Positions 1 through 7,440 of a stretch of DNA of 64,000 nt are shown piece by piece. The stretch covers positions 62,001 through 126,000 of the forward strand of contig NZ_PJRR01000016.1 of assembly GCF_002858865.1 (NCBI RefSeq), read 5' to 3'. Both the position numbers and the translations under genes were made by a program. This stretch comes from Caulobacter vibrioides. Its GTDB lineage: Bacteria > Pseudomonadota > Alphaproteobacteria > Caulobacterales > Caulobacteraceae. Position 1 is the stretch's first letter, and each line of letters opens with the position of its first letter. Below the pieces are notes generated by a model. It was not told the origin of the DNA. It ran no database searches and saw nothing but the letters and a program-made list of their open reading frames with translations.

Positions 1-770
1 TGGATGCGGGTCATCTCGGCGTCGGACAGTTCGAAATCGAGAACGTCGAAGTTCTCGACGATCCGGGCCGGATTGCTGGTGCGCGGGATGGCGATGATCC
101 CCTGCTGGATGATCCAGCGCAGGGTGACCTGGCCGGGCGTCTTGCCGTGGGCGCGGCCGATCTCGATCAGCACCGGGTCCTGCGCGACCTTGCCCTGGGC
201 CAGTGGCGACCAGGCGGTGATCGAGACGCCCAGCTGGTCGGCCTTGGCCTTCAGGGTCTTCAGCGACAGGTAGGGGTGATACTCGACCTGATCGGTGGCG
301 ATGGGGGCCTCCGACAGCTTGGCGGCGTCCTCCAGCTGGGCGGACGGGAAGTTCGACAGGCCGATGGCGCGGGTCCAGCCCTTGGCGCGAACCGCGTTCA
401 GGGCCTTCAGGGTCTCGGCCAGCGGGACATCGGGTTTGGGCCAGTGCAGAAGCAGCAGATCGACCTGGTCGACGCCCAGCTTTTCCAGGCTCTTCTCGGC
501 CGAGCGCTGCAAGTCGCCGTCCGCGAACTGGTCGATCCAGACCTTGGTGGTCAGGAAGATCTCGTCGCGCTTGACCCCGCTGTTCCTGATCGCCGCGCCG
601 ACATCGCGCTCGTTGCCGTAGATCTGGGCGGTGTCGATGTGGCGGTAGCCGATCTCCAGGGCCTTTTCGACCAGCGGAACGGCGGTTCCGTTCTCCAGCT
701 GCCAGGTGCCAAAGCCCAGGGCGGGCATCAGGACATCGCCCGAGCGGACGGCGGGAACAAGCTTGGACAT
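1..770 (-). CDS. Aldo/keto reductase, C-terminus cut by window edge
   Basis: NADPH-dependent aldo/keto reductase of the 2,5-diketo-gluconate reductase type, a cytosolic enzyme that reduces carbonyls. It starts MSKLVPAVRSGD at the ATG complementary to 768-770 and runs off the left edge after about 256 residues; the family is usually 270-280 aa, so only the last residues are missing. Visible family signatures are GYRHIDTAQIYGNE (Asp and catalytic Tyr), TTKVW (catalytic Lys), LLLLHWP (catalytic His) and the cofactor-loop segment IAIPRTSNPARI. The natural substrate cannot be told from sequence. Confidence 0.9.
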   Translation of the reverse strand, partial: MSKLVPAVRSGDVLMPALGFGTWQLENGTAVPLVEKALEIGYRHIDTAQIYGNERDVGAAIRNSGVKRDEIFLTTKVWIDQFADGDLQRSAEKSLEKLGVDQVDLLLLHWPKPDVPLAETLKALNAVRAKGWTRAIGLSNFPSAQLEDAAKLSEAPIATDQVEYHPYLSLKTLKAKADQLGVSITAWSPLAQGKVAQDPVLIEIGRAHGKTPGQVTLRWIIQQGIIAIPRTSNPARIVENFDVLDFELSDAEMTRI

Positions 771-790
771 CGAAGGCTCCGAAAAGGGCG

Positions 791-1447
791 TCAGGCCGAT
801 AGGGGCTCGCTGGGGCTGGGCGCCACCCTGGCCCGAACGCGCGAGAGGGCGATGAAGATCAGCGCGACCAGCGCGAAGGCCACGCTCATCTCGACCATGG
901 TCAGCAGCACCTTGGGATAGCCGCGCTTGGCGACGTTCATGAACGGATACGGATACCAGTTCGTCAGCGCGCCGTGGAGCAGCGTCCAGACCCCGAACAG
1001 GGCCGGGAAGGCCATGGCCTTGGCGGCGACGATCCAGCGCGCGGGGCCTTGTCCGCCGCGCAGGGCCACATCCAGCAGGAAGGCGATCGGGGTGATGGTG
1101 TGCAGGATCGTGTCGGAGACCTTGCGCAGGCCCTGCGGGTCCCACTGCGAGGCCAGCATGGTGTGATAGACGACCGCCGTGATGGCCAGATAGGTCGCGA
1201 TCGCGGCGCGCGGACCGCTTTGCTCGGCCCAGGCGGCGAAGCGGCTTTGGGGCGCGACAAGGGGCGCGGTCAGCGCCGCGGCGGCCAGCAGGTTCGTCAG
1301 GATCGTGAAATAGCTGAAGAACTCGACCGACTTCACCGCCGCCGACACCAGGGTTTCGTCATAGACCATCAGGCCGTACTGAAGGGTCGGGCCAAGGCAG
1401 GCGACCAGCGCGATCAGGATGCGCCAAAGGGCGAGCGGGCCTTTCAT
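791..1447 (-). CDS. Pr6Pr-type (FAR-17a/AIG1-like) integral membrane protein
   Basis: A 218-aa protein with about six hydrophobic segments, starting MKGPLALWRILIAL. The pattern (FSYFTILTN near the second helix, VYHTMLAS, HTITPIAFLLDV, a conserved WYPYPF segment) is that of the Pr6Pr / FAR-17a-like family of unknown function. The ATG at 1447 is preferred over an upstream in-frame start because it overlaps the stop of the YjbR-like gene upstream (ATGA at 1447-1444), which suggests translational coupling. Confidence 0.75.
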   Translation of the reverse strand: MKGPLALWRILIALVACLGPTLQYGLMVYDETLVSAAVKSVEFFSYFTILTNLLAAAALTAPLVAPQSRFAAWAEQSGPRAAIATYLAITAVVYHTMLASQWDPQGLRKVSDTILHTITPIAFLLDVALRGGQGPARWIVAAKAMAFPALFGVWTLLHGALTNWYPYPFMNVAKRGYPKVLLTMVEMSVAFALVALIFIALSRVRARVAPSPSEPLSA

Positions 1448-1800
1448 CGAATCTCCGTCGGATGGGCTGCGTCCCAGGCCTTTAGCACCGACTTGGGCGC
1501 CGTGGCGCGCCACTGGCGTAGCAAGAGCCGCTCGACCGTGCCCGGATGCGCCTGCGCCAGGCGGACCAGGACATAAGGATAGTTCCGGAAGTGGTCGGTG
1601 AAATGGAAGACGTCGGGCTCGGCCTCGACCAGCATGTCGCGTTCGTCGAACGGCACGGCCGGACAGACCAGGCTCTCGCCGTCCTCGAACAGGCGGGTCA
1701 GGAACTTGCCGTGCGCCTTCAGGCAGGGGCGGCCATAGCTGGTCCCGTCGCTCACGCCCGGCAGGCGGAACGCAAAGGCGCGCACCTCGTCATAGGTCAT
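1444..1800 (-). CDS. MmcQ/YjbR family protein
   Basis: A 118-aa protein starting MTYDEVRAFAF with the CyaY-like fold of the MmcQ/YjbR family: LPGVSDGTSYGRPCLKAHGKF near the N-terminus and an FHFTDHFRNYPYVLVRL segment in the middle. The family is often labelled DNA-binding, but its function is poorly defined. ATG at 1800 has a GGAGG about 7 nt upstream; an in-frame TTG at 1806 would sit too close to that ribosome site. It overlaps the downstream membrane protein by 4 nt. Confidence 0.8.
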   Translation of the reverse strand: MTYDEVRAFAFRLPGVSDGTSYGRPCLKAHGKFLTRLFEDGESLVCPAVPFDERDMLVEAEPDVFHFTDHFRNYPYVLVRLAQAHPGTVERLLLRQWRATAPKSVLKAWDAAHPTEIR

Positions 1801-1835
1801 GGGCAAGCCCTCCCGCGCGGGACTATAGGAGGCGA

Positions 1836-2705
1836 ATGGACGCTGAGAACACCCTGAAGACGCCGGTGCTGGTGCTGGGCGCGACCAGCCTGATCGGGCG
1901 CCATCTGATGGCGCGGCTGAAGGACGAGGGCCTGGATCCGGTCGCCTTCAGCCGCCGCCCGCCGCCGGGCGACGCCTGCTGGATCGGCGGCGACCTGAAG
2001 GACCCGGACCTCGCCGAGCGCCTGCCGGTGACCGCGACGGTGTTTTCGCTGTCGCCGATCTGGCTCCTGCCGCCCGCCCTGCCGGCGCTGAAGGCGCGCG
2101 GCATGGCGCGTCTGATCGCCTTTTCCTCGACCAGCCGGTTCACCAAGACGACCTCGCCGGACGCGGCCGAGCGCGCGGTGGCGGCGGCGCTGACCGAGGC
2201 GGAGCAGGCGGTCGAGGCCTGGTGCGCCGCCAACGGGGTCGCCTGGACGATCCTGCGGCCCACCCTGATCTATGACGAAGGCCACGACGCGAATGTCAGC
2301 CGCATCGCCCGGCTGGTGCGCCGCTTTCACTTCATGCCGTTGTCGGGCGCGGGGGAGGGGCTGCGCCAGCCGGTCCACGCCGAGGATCTGGCCGCCGGGG
2401 CCCTCGCCGCCGCCCATGCGCCTGCGGCCGCTGACAAGGCCTATAACCTCGTCGGAGGTGAGACGCTCACCTATCGCGTCATGGTCGACCGCGTGTTTGA
2501 AGGCCTGGGCAAGACGCCCCGCAGCCTGCCGATGCAGACCTGGCTGTTTGGCCTGCTGATGCGCCTGGCCAAGCCGTTCTATCCCGGCGCCACGACGGCC
2601 ATGGGAACCCGCATGGGCCAGGACCTGACCTTCGACTCGTCTGACGCGGCGCGGGACTTTGGCTGGAGTCCGCGCAAGTTCCACCCGCGCTTTGCCGCCC
2701 CCTGA
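1836..2705 (+). CDS. NAD-dependent epimerase/dehydratase-like protein
   Basis: A 289-aa Rossmann-fold protein of the extended/atypical SDR type. The nucleotide-binding motif is LVLGATSLIGRHL near residue 12 (a GxxxxxG variant), followed by a FSSTSRF strand end and an LRPTLIYDEG segment typical of epimerase-like proteins. No canonical YxxxK is visible, so it may bind NAD(P)H without classic SDR chemistry. Divergent from the YjbR-like gene, with a 35-bp gap that must hold both promoters. Confidence 0.8.
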   Translation: MDAENTLKTPVLVLGATSLIGRHLMARLKDEGLDPVAFSRRPPPGDACWIGGDLKDPDLAERLPVTATVFSLSPIWLLPPALPALKARGMARLIAFSSTSRFTKTTSPDAAERAVAAALTEAEQAVEAWCAANGVAWTILRPTLIYDEGHDANVSRIARLVRRFHFMPLSGAGEGLRQPVHAEDLAAGALAAAHAPAAADKAYNLVGGETLTYRVMVDRVFEGLGKTPRSLPMQTWLFGLLMRLAKPFYPGATTAMGTRMGQDLTFDSSDAARDFGWSPRKFHPRFAAP

Positions 2706-2719
2706 CAGATCGCGAGCGC

Positions 2720-3073
2720 CTATTCGACCCCGGTGGCGCTCCACACGCCCAGCTCATTGCCCGACGGGTCGGTGAAGTGGAAGCGGCGCCCGCCCGGGAA
2801 GCTGAAGATCGGCGCGGTGATCACCCCGCCGGCCGCCGTGACCTTGTCGAGCATGGCCTCCAGGTCGTGGGCGTAGAGGATGACCAGCGGCTTATCGCTG
2901 GACTCCTCCTGCGGCCTGGCGAAGCCGCCGTCGGTTCCCTGGCCCTCGAAGGCCACATAGTCTGGACCGTAGTCAGCGAAGGTCCAGCCAAACGCGGCGG
3001 AATAGAAGGCCTTGGTCGCCGGCAGATCGCCGCCGGGCCACTCGATATAGTCGATCTTGCCGTCTTCGCGCAT
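2720..3073 (-). CDS. VOC family (glyoxalase/bleomycin resistance fold) protein
   Basis: A 117-aa single-domain VOC protein starting MREDGKIDYIEWPGG. It has the paired beta-alpha-beta modules of the family: DLPATKAFYSAAFGWTFADYGPDY early and HDLEAMLDKVTAAGG...FHFTDPSGNELGVW late. Members bind metals or small molecules and range from isomerases to dioxygenases; the substrate is unknown. The ATG at 3073 is chosen because GAGGG lies 6 nt upstream. Confidence 0.85.
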   Translation of the reverse strand: MREDGKIDYIEWPGGDLPATKAFYSAAFGWTFADYGPDYVAFEGQGTDGGFARPQEESSDKPLVILYAHDLEAMLDKVTAAGGVITAPIFSFPGGRRFHFTDPSGNELGVWSATGVE

Positions 3074-3117
3074 GGTGGCCCTCGGTATAATGTTCTGCAA
3101 ATGTTCTTATCGGCCCT

Positions 3118-3777
3118 TCAGGGCAGAGTCCAGACGCTGGTGCGCTTGACTGCCATGTCCTCGAGCTCGCGGGTGGTCTCGACCTGGTATTCGGCCAGCT
3201 TCACCAGGTCGTCCTTGCGGAAGTAGGTGCGGCCCGGATCGCCGATCAGCACCGTCGAGCCTTGGGCGCGGCCGCGCCGCAGCCAGTCCATCACCGCCTC
3301 GGCCATGGGCTTCTCGTAGCAGATGTCGCCGGCCAGCAGGACCTGGGCCTCCGGCGGCGGGCCGCCCAGCAGATTGGCCTCGGTGAAGGCGACTAAGACG
3401 CCGTTGGCTTCGGCGTTCAGGGTGACGGCCGCTTCGCAGAAGACGTCGATGTCATTGGCCAGAACGCTCTTGGCGCCCGCCTTCATCGCCGCGATGGCCA
3501 CCAGGCCCGAGCCCGTGGCGAAGTCGAAGACGGTCTTGCCGGCCACCGTTTCGGGATGATCGAGGATATAGCGCGCCAGGGCCTGTCCGCCGGCCCAGGC
3601 GAACGCCCAGAAGGGCGGCGGCAGGCCGATCTCCTCCAGCGCCTCTTCGGTCAGCTTCCACAGCGGCGTGACCTCGTCGGCCAGATGCAGCGCCAGTTCG
3701 GGCGCATGCGGCGGCGGCAGCAGCTGGGTGTTGTCGCGGATGAAGGCCCGCCGGCCTTCCAGGGTCTGGACGATCAT
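3118..3777 (-). CDS. Class I SAM-dependent methyltransferase (ETFB-lysine methyltransferase-like)
   Basis: A 219-aa methyltransferase. SAM-binding motif I is VFDFATGSGLVAIAA near residue 85, followed by an acidic strand end (VLANDID) and the post-motif GDICYEKPMAEAVMDWL. The PPPFWAFAWAGGQALARYIL segment is characteristic of the METTL20/ETFB-KMT-like group, known in alphaproteobacteria to methylate the electron transfer flavoprotein beta subunit. That substrate assignment is by family resemblance only. Confidence 0.8.
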   Translation of the reverse strand: MIVQTLEGRRAFIRDNTQLLPPPHAPELALHLADEVTPLWKLTEEALEEIGLPPPFWAFAWAGGQALARYILDHPETVAGKTVFDFATGSGLVAIAAMKAGAKSVLANDIDVFCEAAVTLNAEANGVLVAFTEANLLGGPPPEAQVLLAGDICYEKPMAEAVMDWLRRGRAQGSTVLIGDPGRTYFRKDDLVKLAEYQVETTRELEDMAVKRTSVWTLP

Positions 3778-3827
3778 GGGGCGCTTAAAGCACCAGTCGG
3801 AGGACGGCGCGAGGGAACTAGAGATTT

Positions 3828-4463
3828 CTATCGGCTAACTGGCTCACTCGTTTCTGGAGCCATAACGTATTGGGAGCCATTTTGGATCGGAGCATCTAGT
3901 CCGATTGTCGAAATGAACTGACTCACGGTTGCGCGCACATCGTCGGATCCGAGTGGTTTTGGATCGAGGCCCTCAGGCGTGACTAGGATGCCTCTAAGCT
4001 CAAGAGGACACTGAATATCGAATGGCACGTTCTGGGACTTCAGATTCCAACAGAATTCGAATTCGCCACGCAGAGATACGGTGAGCGCCGAAGGCTCGGA
4101 GGCTCGGCAGATGGTGAGTTCATCCACACGCGCGGGATGATGCTCCGCGAGATAGAAGCTGCCTTCTACGAGCTCCTTTTCCCTCACGCTGTCCCAGGTA
4201 ACGCCGTCTAGCTCATGGACGTTCTGGATGGTGAGACTCAGCCAGTCCGCGAGAATGGCGCAGTCCCAAACTTCGCCATCAAACTTCAACGGCGCCAGCT
4301 CGACGAAGATGTTCCAATAGAGGCCCCGCGCCATGCCAGCCGAAGCGTTTTCATGGATGTACCCGTAGATCTCGCCGCGTAGAGCTTTGAGAGCCGGTAG
4401 ATGGTTTCCGAAAGGACCGAAGGTCGATTTGAACGCGACCTGTGCGCGCGTGACGATGTCCAC
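3828..4463 (-). CDS. Hypothetical protein of atypical low GC
   Basis: I do not recognise this roughly 211-aa protein. The GTG at 4463 has GAGG 5 nt upstream and is my preferred start; an in-frame TTG at 4493 is possible, and the open frame continues into the desaturase, where its codons are a shadow. It has no signal peptide or membrane segment and is acidic, with Trp-rich patches (GEVWDCAILADWLSL, EFCWNLK). Two 60-base lines I counted inside it (3841-3900 and 4021-4080) are 50% and 48% GC, against clearly higher GC in neighbours, pointing to recent acquisition. It starts 33 nt after the desaturase stop, same strand. Confidence 0.7.
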   Translation of the reverse strand: MDIVTRAQVAFKSTFGPFGNHLPALKALRGEIYGYIHENASAGMARGLYWNIFVELAPLKFDGEVWDCAILADWLSLTIQNVHELDGVTWDSVREKELVEGSFYLAEHHPARVDELTICRASEPSALTVSLRGEFEFCWNLKSQNVPFDIQCPLELRGILVTPEGLDPKPLGSDDVRATVSQFISTIGLDAPIQNGSQYVMAPETSEPVSR

Positions 4464-4495
4464 GGATACCTCGTGAGTTGACTGTTCGAGCAACT

Positions 4496-5428
4496 CTATC
4501 TGGAAGAGGCTTGCGTTAACACGCTCCGATACCCCGGCGCGGTCAGCATGCCCTGAGTCAGGCCCTTCTTCTCCAGCACCCGGTGGGCCAGCGGCAGGTT
4601 CCAGCACGGGGTGTGCATGAACATGTGATGTTCGGCGTGGAAGTTGACGTAGTAGGGCGCGATCAGAGCGCGCTCGATCAGGTTGGCGTGGGTGGTGCGC
4701 GCGTGACGGAACGGGTCGGGCTCGTTCTTGGCCACCAGGGCGTGCTCGGCGATGTTGCGCAGGCGCGTGACCAGCGGGAACCAGGTCGCCATCGGCACGA
4801 TCCACAGCGCCAGCCACGCCCACCACAGGCCCAGAGCCGACAGCACGACCAGGATGCCGAGGTTCCACAGCAGGAACGGCCTTTGCCGTGCGATCTCGCC
4901 GGCGAAGATCGCTCCTTTCGGCGCGCCGCCCTTCATCTTGCCCAGCAGTGGGCCGAAGCGCTGCTTGAAGAAGGTCTGGCCGGTCAGGTCGCGGATCACC
5001 TTGCGCCACAGCGAGGCGCGGGTGGTCGGGAAGGGCGCAGAGAGCACCAGATCAGGGTCCTCGGCCTGCTGGGCGTATTTGTGATGACTGAGGTGATAGG
5101 GGCGATAGCTGGCCAGAGACGCTCCTGTCGGCGCGGCGCACAGCCACTCGCCCAGCCAGTCGTTGATCTTGTGGTTGGGATGTAGCCCGCCGTGCGCGGC
5201 CTCGTGCATCAGGATCGCCAGACCCAATTGCCGCGCGCCGATCAGCATCACGGCCAGGACATAGGTCAGCGGATTGGGGAAGGCGACGAACAGCGCCCCG
5301 GCGGCGAGGATCACGCCCCAGGCGTGGGCCACCATCCAAATGCCCCGCCAGGACGAGCGCGCGGAAATCCGCGTCCATTCCTCGGGCGTGAACAGGTCCA
5401 GCGGTTTGACGCGTGGAGCGACGGCCAT
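4496..5428 (-). CDS. Fatty acid desaturase
   Basis: A 310-aa membrane-bound di-iron desaturase that introduces double bonds into acyl chains in the inner membrane. All three histidine boxes are present: HEAAHGG, HLSHHKY and NFHAEHHMF, with two hydrophobic hairpins between them. ATG at 5428 (MAVAPRVKPLD) is used; an in-frame TTG at 5461 is an alternative. Its last codons abut the low-GC gene downstream, so an insertion next to its 3' end is plausible, but the C-terminus looks complete. Confidence 0.88.
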   Translation of the reverse strand: MAVAPRVKPLDLFTPEEWTRISARSSWRGIWMVAHAWGVILAAGALFVAFPNPLTYVLAVMLIGARQLGLAILMHEAAHGGLHPNHKINDWLGEWLCAAPTGASLASYRPYHLSHHKYAQQAEDPDLVLSAPFPTTRASLWRKVIRDLTGQTFFKQRFGPLLGKMKGGAPKGAIFAGEIARQRPFLLWNLGILVVLSALGLWWAWLALWIVPMATWFPLVTRLRNIAEHALVAKNEPDPFRHARTTHANLIERALIAPYYVNFHAEHHMFMHTPCWNLPLAHRVLEKKGLTQGMLTAPGYRSVLTQASSR

Positions 5429-5512
5429 GTGCGGAGCATCGCACAGTCCGCCTGGGCTCAACAGCGTGACCTTGCGTCACCAGATGGAGCCGCCTCTGAC
5501 GCCATTTGGTGT

Positions 5513-5617
5513 GTCATCCCGGAAGCCTCGCAGAGGCTATCCGGGACCCAGGGGCGAGCGGCGGTGCGGCGGCCCCTGGGTCCCGGCTCTGCGCGCTTCG
5601 CGCTTGGGCGGGATGAC
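5513..5617. repeat. GTCATCCC-type palindromic intergenic repeat, copy 1
   Basis: A 105-bp inverted repeat between the desaturase and ubiA. The ends are GTCATCCC and GGGATGAC, and the middle has ATCCGGGACCCAGGGGC facing GCCCCTGGGTCCCGG. A close second copy lies at 55643-55753. It can fold into a long hairpin, and placement downstream of ubiA suggests a role in 3'-end protection or termination. Confidence 0.85.
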
Positions 5618-5630
5618 AAGGGGTTTGAGG

Positions 5631-6662
5631 TTAGAAGCTGACGCCCGGCTTCCAGAGCCCGGCCACAAGGCCTGCGAACACCAGAAGCCCTGCGACCGCG
5701 TTGGACTTGAAGAGCTTCAGCGCGCCGGGACCATCCTCGATCCGCACGGCGGCGGCCTGACGCGACAGGTGCAGGGCGAACAGGGCCGCCAGCGGCAGGA
5801 ACAGCGGGCCGATGTCGCCCATCCAGCCGGCGATCACCAGCAGGATGAAGCTGACGAGATAGAACCCGGCGACGCCGATCTGGACGTGCTGGCCAAGCCG
5901 CCGGGTCGAGGACTTGATCCCCGCCAGGGCGTCGTCCTCGATGTCCTGGATCGCGTAGATCGTGTCGTAGCCCAGGGTCCAAAAAATGCCCGAGGCGTAG
6001 AGCAGGGCGGCCGACCAAGAGAGGTGAGGCGTCGACGCCAGAACGGCCATACTGCCGGGGGATGCGGCGGTCATCAGGCTCGCCACGAGGTGATACAGCG
6101 TCGGAGCTCCACCGCTAGCGGCGGCGTAGCCTAGCAAGGCGCCCCAATTGAACGTCAGGCCAAGCCAGGCCTGGGGCCACCAGGTGATCCGCTTCATGAA
6201 CGGATAGGCTGCGACAAGTCCTAGGGACAAGACCCCGAGAAGCAAGCAAAGCGGATTTAAGCACAGTAGGATCAGGAAACTCACGAGGCAGCAGCCGACC
6301 ACGAACAGCCAGGCCTGTTTGACGCTGATCAGCCCCGCCGGGATCGGCCGCATCGCCGTGCGGGCCACCTGGGCGTCGAAGTCGCGGTCGACGATGTCGT
6401 TGAACGCGCAGCCGGCCGCCCGCATCAGGGCCGCGCCGACGAACACCGCCAGCAGCAGCAGCGGGTTGGGCCAGCGGCCCTGTTCGGCGGCGGCCAGGGC
6501 GATGCCCTGCCAGCCGGGCAGCATCAAGAGCCAGATGCCCACCGGCCGGTCGAAGCGGCCCAGCTTCAGCCAGGGCCGCAGGCGCTCAGGCGCGTGGCGG
6601 TCGACCCAGTTGGTGGCGGCGGCGTCCGGCAGGACGCCAGGAGGGCTTTGGGCGGCGGTCAT
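5631..6662 (-). CDS. ubiA: 4-hydroxybenzoate polyprenyltransferase
   Basis: Inner-membrane prenyltransferase that joins the polyprenyl tail to 4-hydroxybenzoate in ubiquinone synthesis. The 343-aa protein has about eight membrane helices and both Mg-diphosphate motifs: NDIVDRDFD (the NDxxDxxxD motif) and the second Asp cluster YAIQDIEDD. The entry sequence LGRFDRPVGIWLLMLPGWQG is typical of UbiA. ATG at 6662 (MTAAQSPPG) is used in preference to an upstream in-frame start that adds a basic, unconserved stretch. Confidence 0.93.
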   Translation of the reverse strand: MTAAQSPPGVLPDAAATNWVDRHAPERLRPWLKLGRFDRPVGIWLLMLPGWQGIALAAAEQGRWPNPLLLLAVFVGAALMRAAGCAFNDIVDRDFDAQVARTAMRPIPAGLISVKQAWLFVVGCCLVSFLILLCLNPLCLLLGVLSLGLVAAYPFMKRITWWPQAWLGLTFNWGALLGYAAASGGAPTLYHLVASLMTAASPGSMAVLASTPHLSWSAALLYASGIFWTLGYDTIYAIQDIEDDALAGIKSSTRRLGQHVQIGVAGFYLVSFILLVIAGWMGDIGPLFLPLAALFALHLSRQAAAVRIEDGPGALKLFKSNAVAGLLVFAGLVAGLWKPGVSF

Positions 6663-6793
6663 GCGGCGAGGCTTAACCTGCGAACGGCGCGCTCGTCGCA
6701 TAGGGAAGATCGATGTCTCCGCGAAAAACGATCAATTGGATTTATTCGTCCCTCGGCGCGAAGGTCTTGGTGTAGCCCCGAGGAGTTCTCGCC

Positions 6794-7051
6794 ATGACCC
6801 TGTCACCCCTTTCCGGCGCCGTGCTCCGCATCCTGGCCTGGAGCCTGCTGCTGGCCGGCGGCGTGGCCGGGATCGTTCTGCCGCATCCGGTGACCACAGC
6901 CCTGTGGACGGCCGCGACCCGGCTGTTCGCGAAGGCCGGAGACGCGGGGATGGTCGCCCGCCTGACCTCGGCGACCAAGTTCGGGCCGCGCATCCGGCGC
7001 GGCCTTGCCCGCGACCCGGGCGCCAGGCCGACGCGCCTTAGCCTCGCTTAA
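6794..7051 (+). CDS. Small DUF454-like membrane protein, divergent
   Basis: An 85-aa protein with one or two hydrophobic segments (ILAWSLLLAGGVAGIVLP) and a basic C-terminal tail. The layout GGVAGIVLPHPVTTALW...KFGPRIRRGL parallels the downstream DUF454 protein (GAVGAVVPGMPTTVFW...VVGPAIRWFL), so the two look like diverged tandem paralogues. Function unknown. First gene of a + strand run leading into the ABC exporter. Confidence 0.65.
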   Translation: MTLSPLSGAVLRILAWSLLLAGGVAGIVLPHPVTTALWTAATRLFAKAGDAGMVARLTSATKFGPRIRRGLARDPGARPTRLSLA

Positions 7052-7120
7052 GGGCTCCAGGTCTTGCGAGCCGCTCTCAATTTTCTCGACAGCGGGGGCG
7101 CGCGGCGCGAGGATCGACGC

Positions 7121-7408
7121 ATGGCTTTCGCCGTCCAGGACCGTCGCTCGCGCCGCCGCCGCCTCACCCGCGTCGAGCGTTGGGTGCTGGACGGGATGGG
7201 CGGCGTGCTTCTGGCCACCGGCGCGGTCGGGGCGGTGGTGCCGGGCATGCCGACCACTGTGTTCTGGATCGGCGCGGTGCTGTGCTTCCTGAAGACCCGT
7301 CCCCACGCGGTGCGCCCGATGCTGCGCGTGCCGGTGGTGGGGCCGGCGATCCGCTGGTTCCTGCGCTGGCGGCCGTTTGGCGGCGGGCGAAAGCGCGGGC
7401 GGGGCTGA
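7121..7408 (+). CDS. DUF454 (YbaN) family inner-membrane protein
   Basis: A 95-aa protein, ATG at 7121 (MAFAVQDRRSRRRR). After a basic N-terminus comes the family core: GAVGAVVPGMPTTVFWIGAV, then CFLKTRP and a VVGPAIRWFL segment. YbaN family members are small inner-membrane proteins without an established role. It ends 32 bp before the ABC exporter start and is probably co-transcribed with it. Confidence 0.8.
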   Translation: MAFAVQDRRSRRRRLTRVERWVLDGMGGVLLATGAVGAVVPGMPTTVFWIGAVLCFLKTRPHAVRPMLRVPVVGPAIRWFLRWRPFGGGRKRGRG

Positions 7409-7440
7409 CGCGCGGGCGGGAAAGCCCTATCTCCCGCGCC

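Noticed and set aside
147..920. 257-aa open frame opposite the aldo/keto reductase
   Set aside because: It is antisense to a well-supported gene and has the Gly/Arg/Gln-rich, low-complexity look of a GC-rich shadow frame; no family pattern.
1797..2744. 315-aa open frame opposite the epimerase-like gene
   Set aside because: Arg/Gly-rich shadow of a conserved gene on the other strand.
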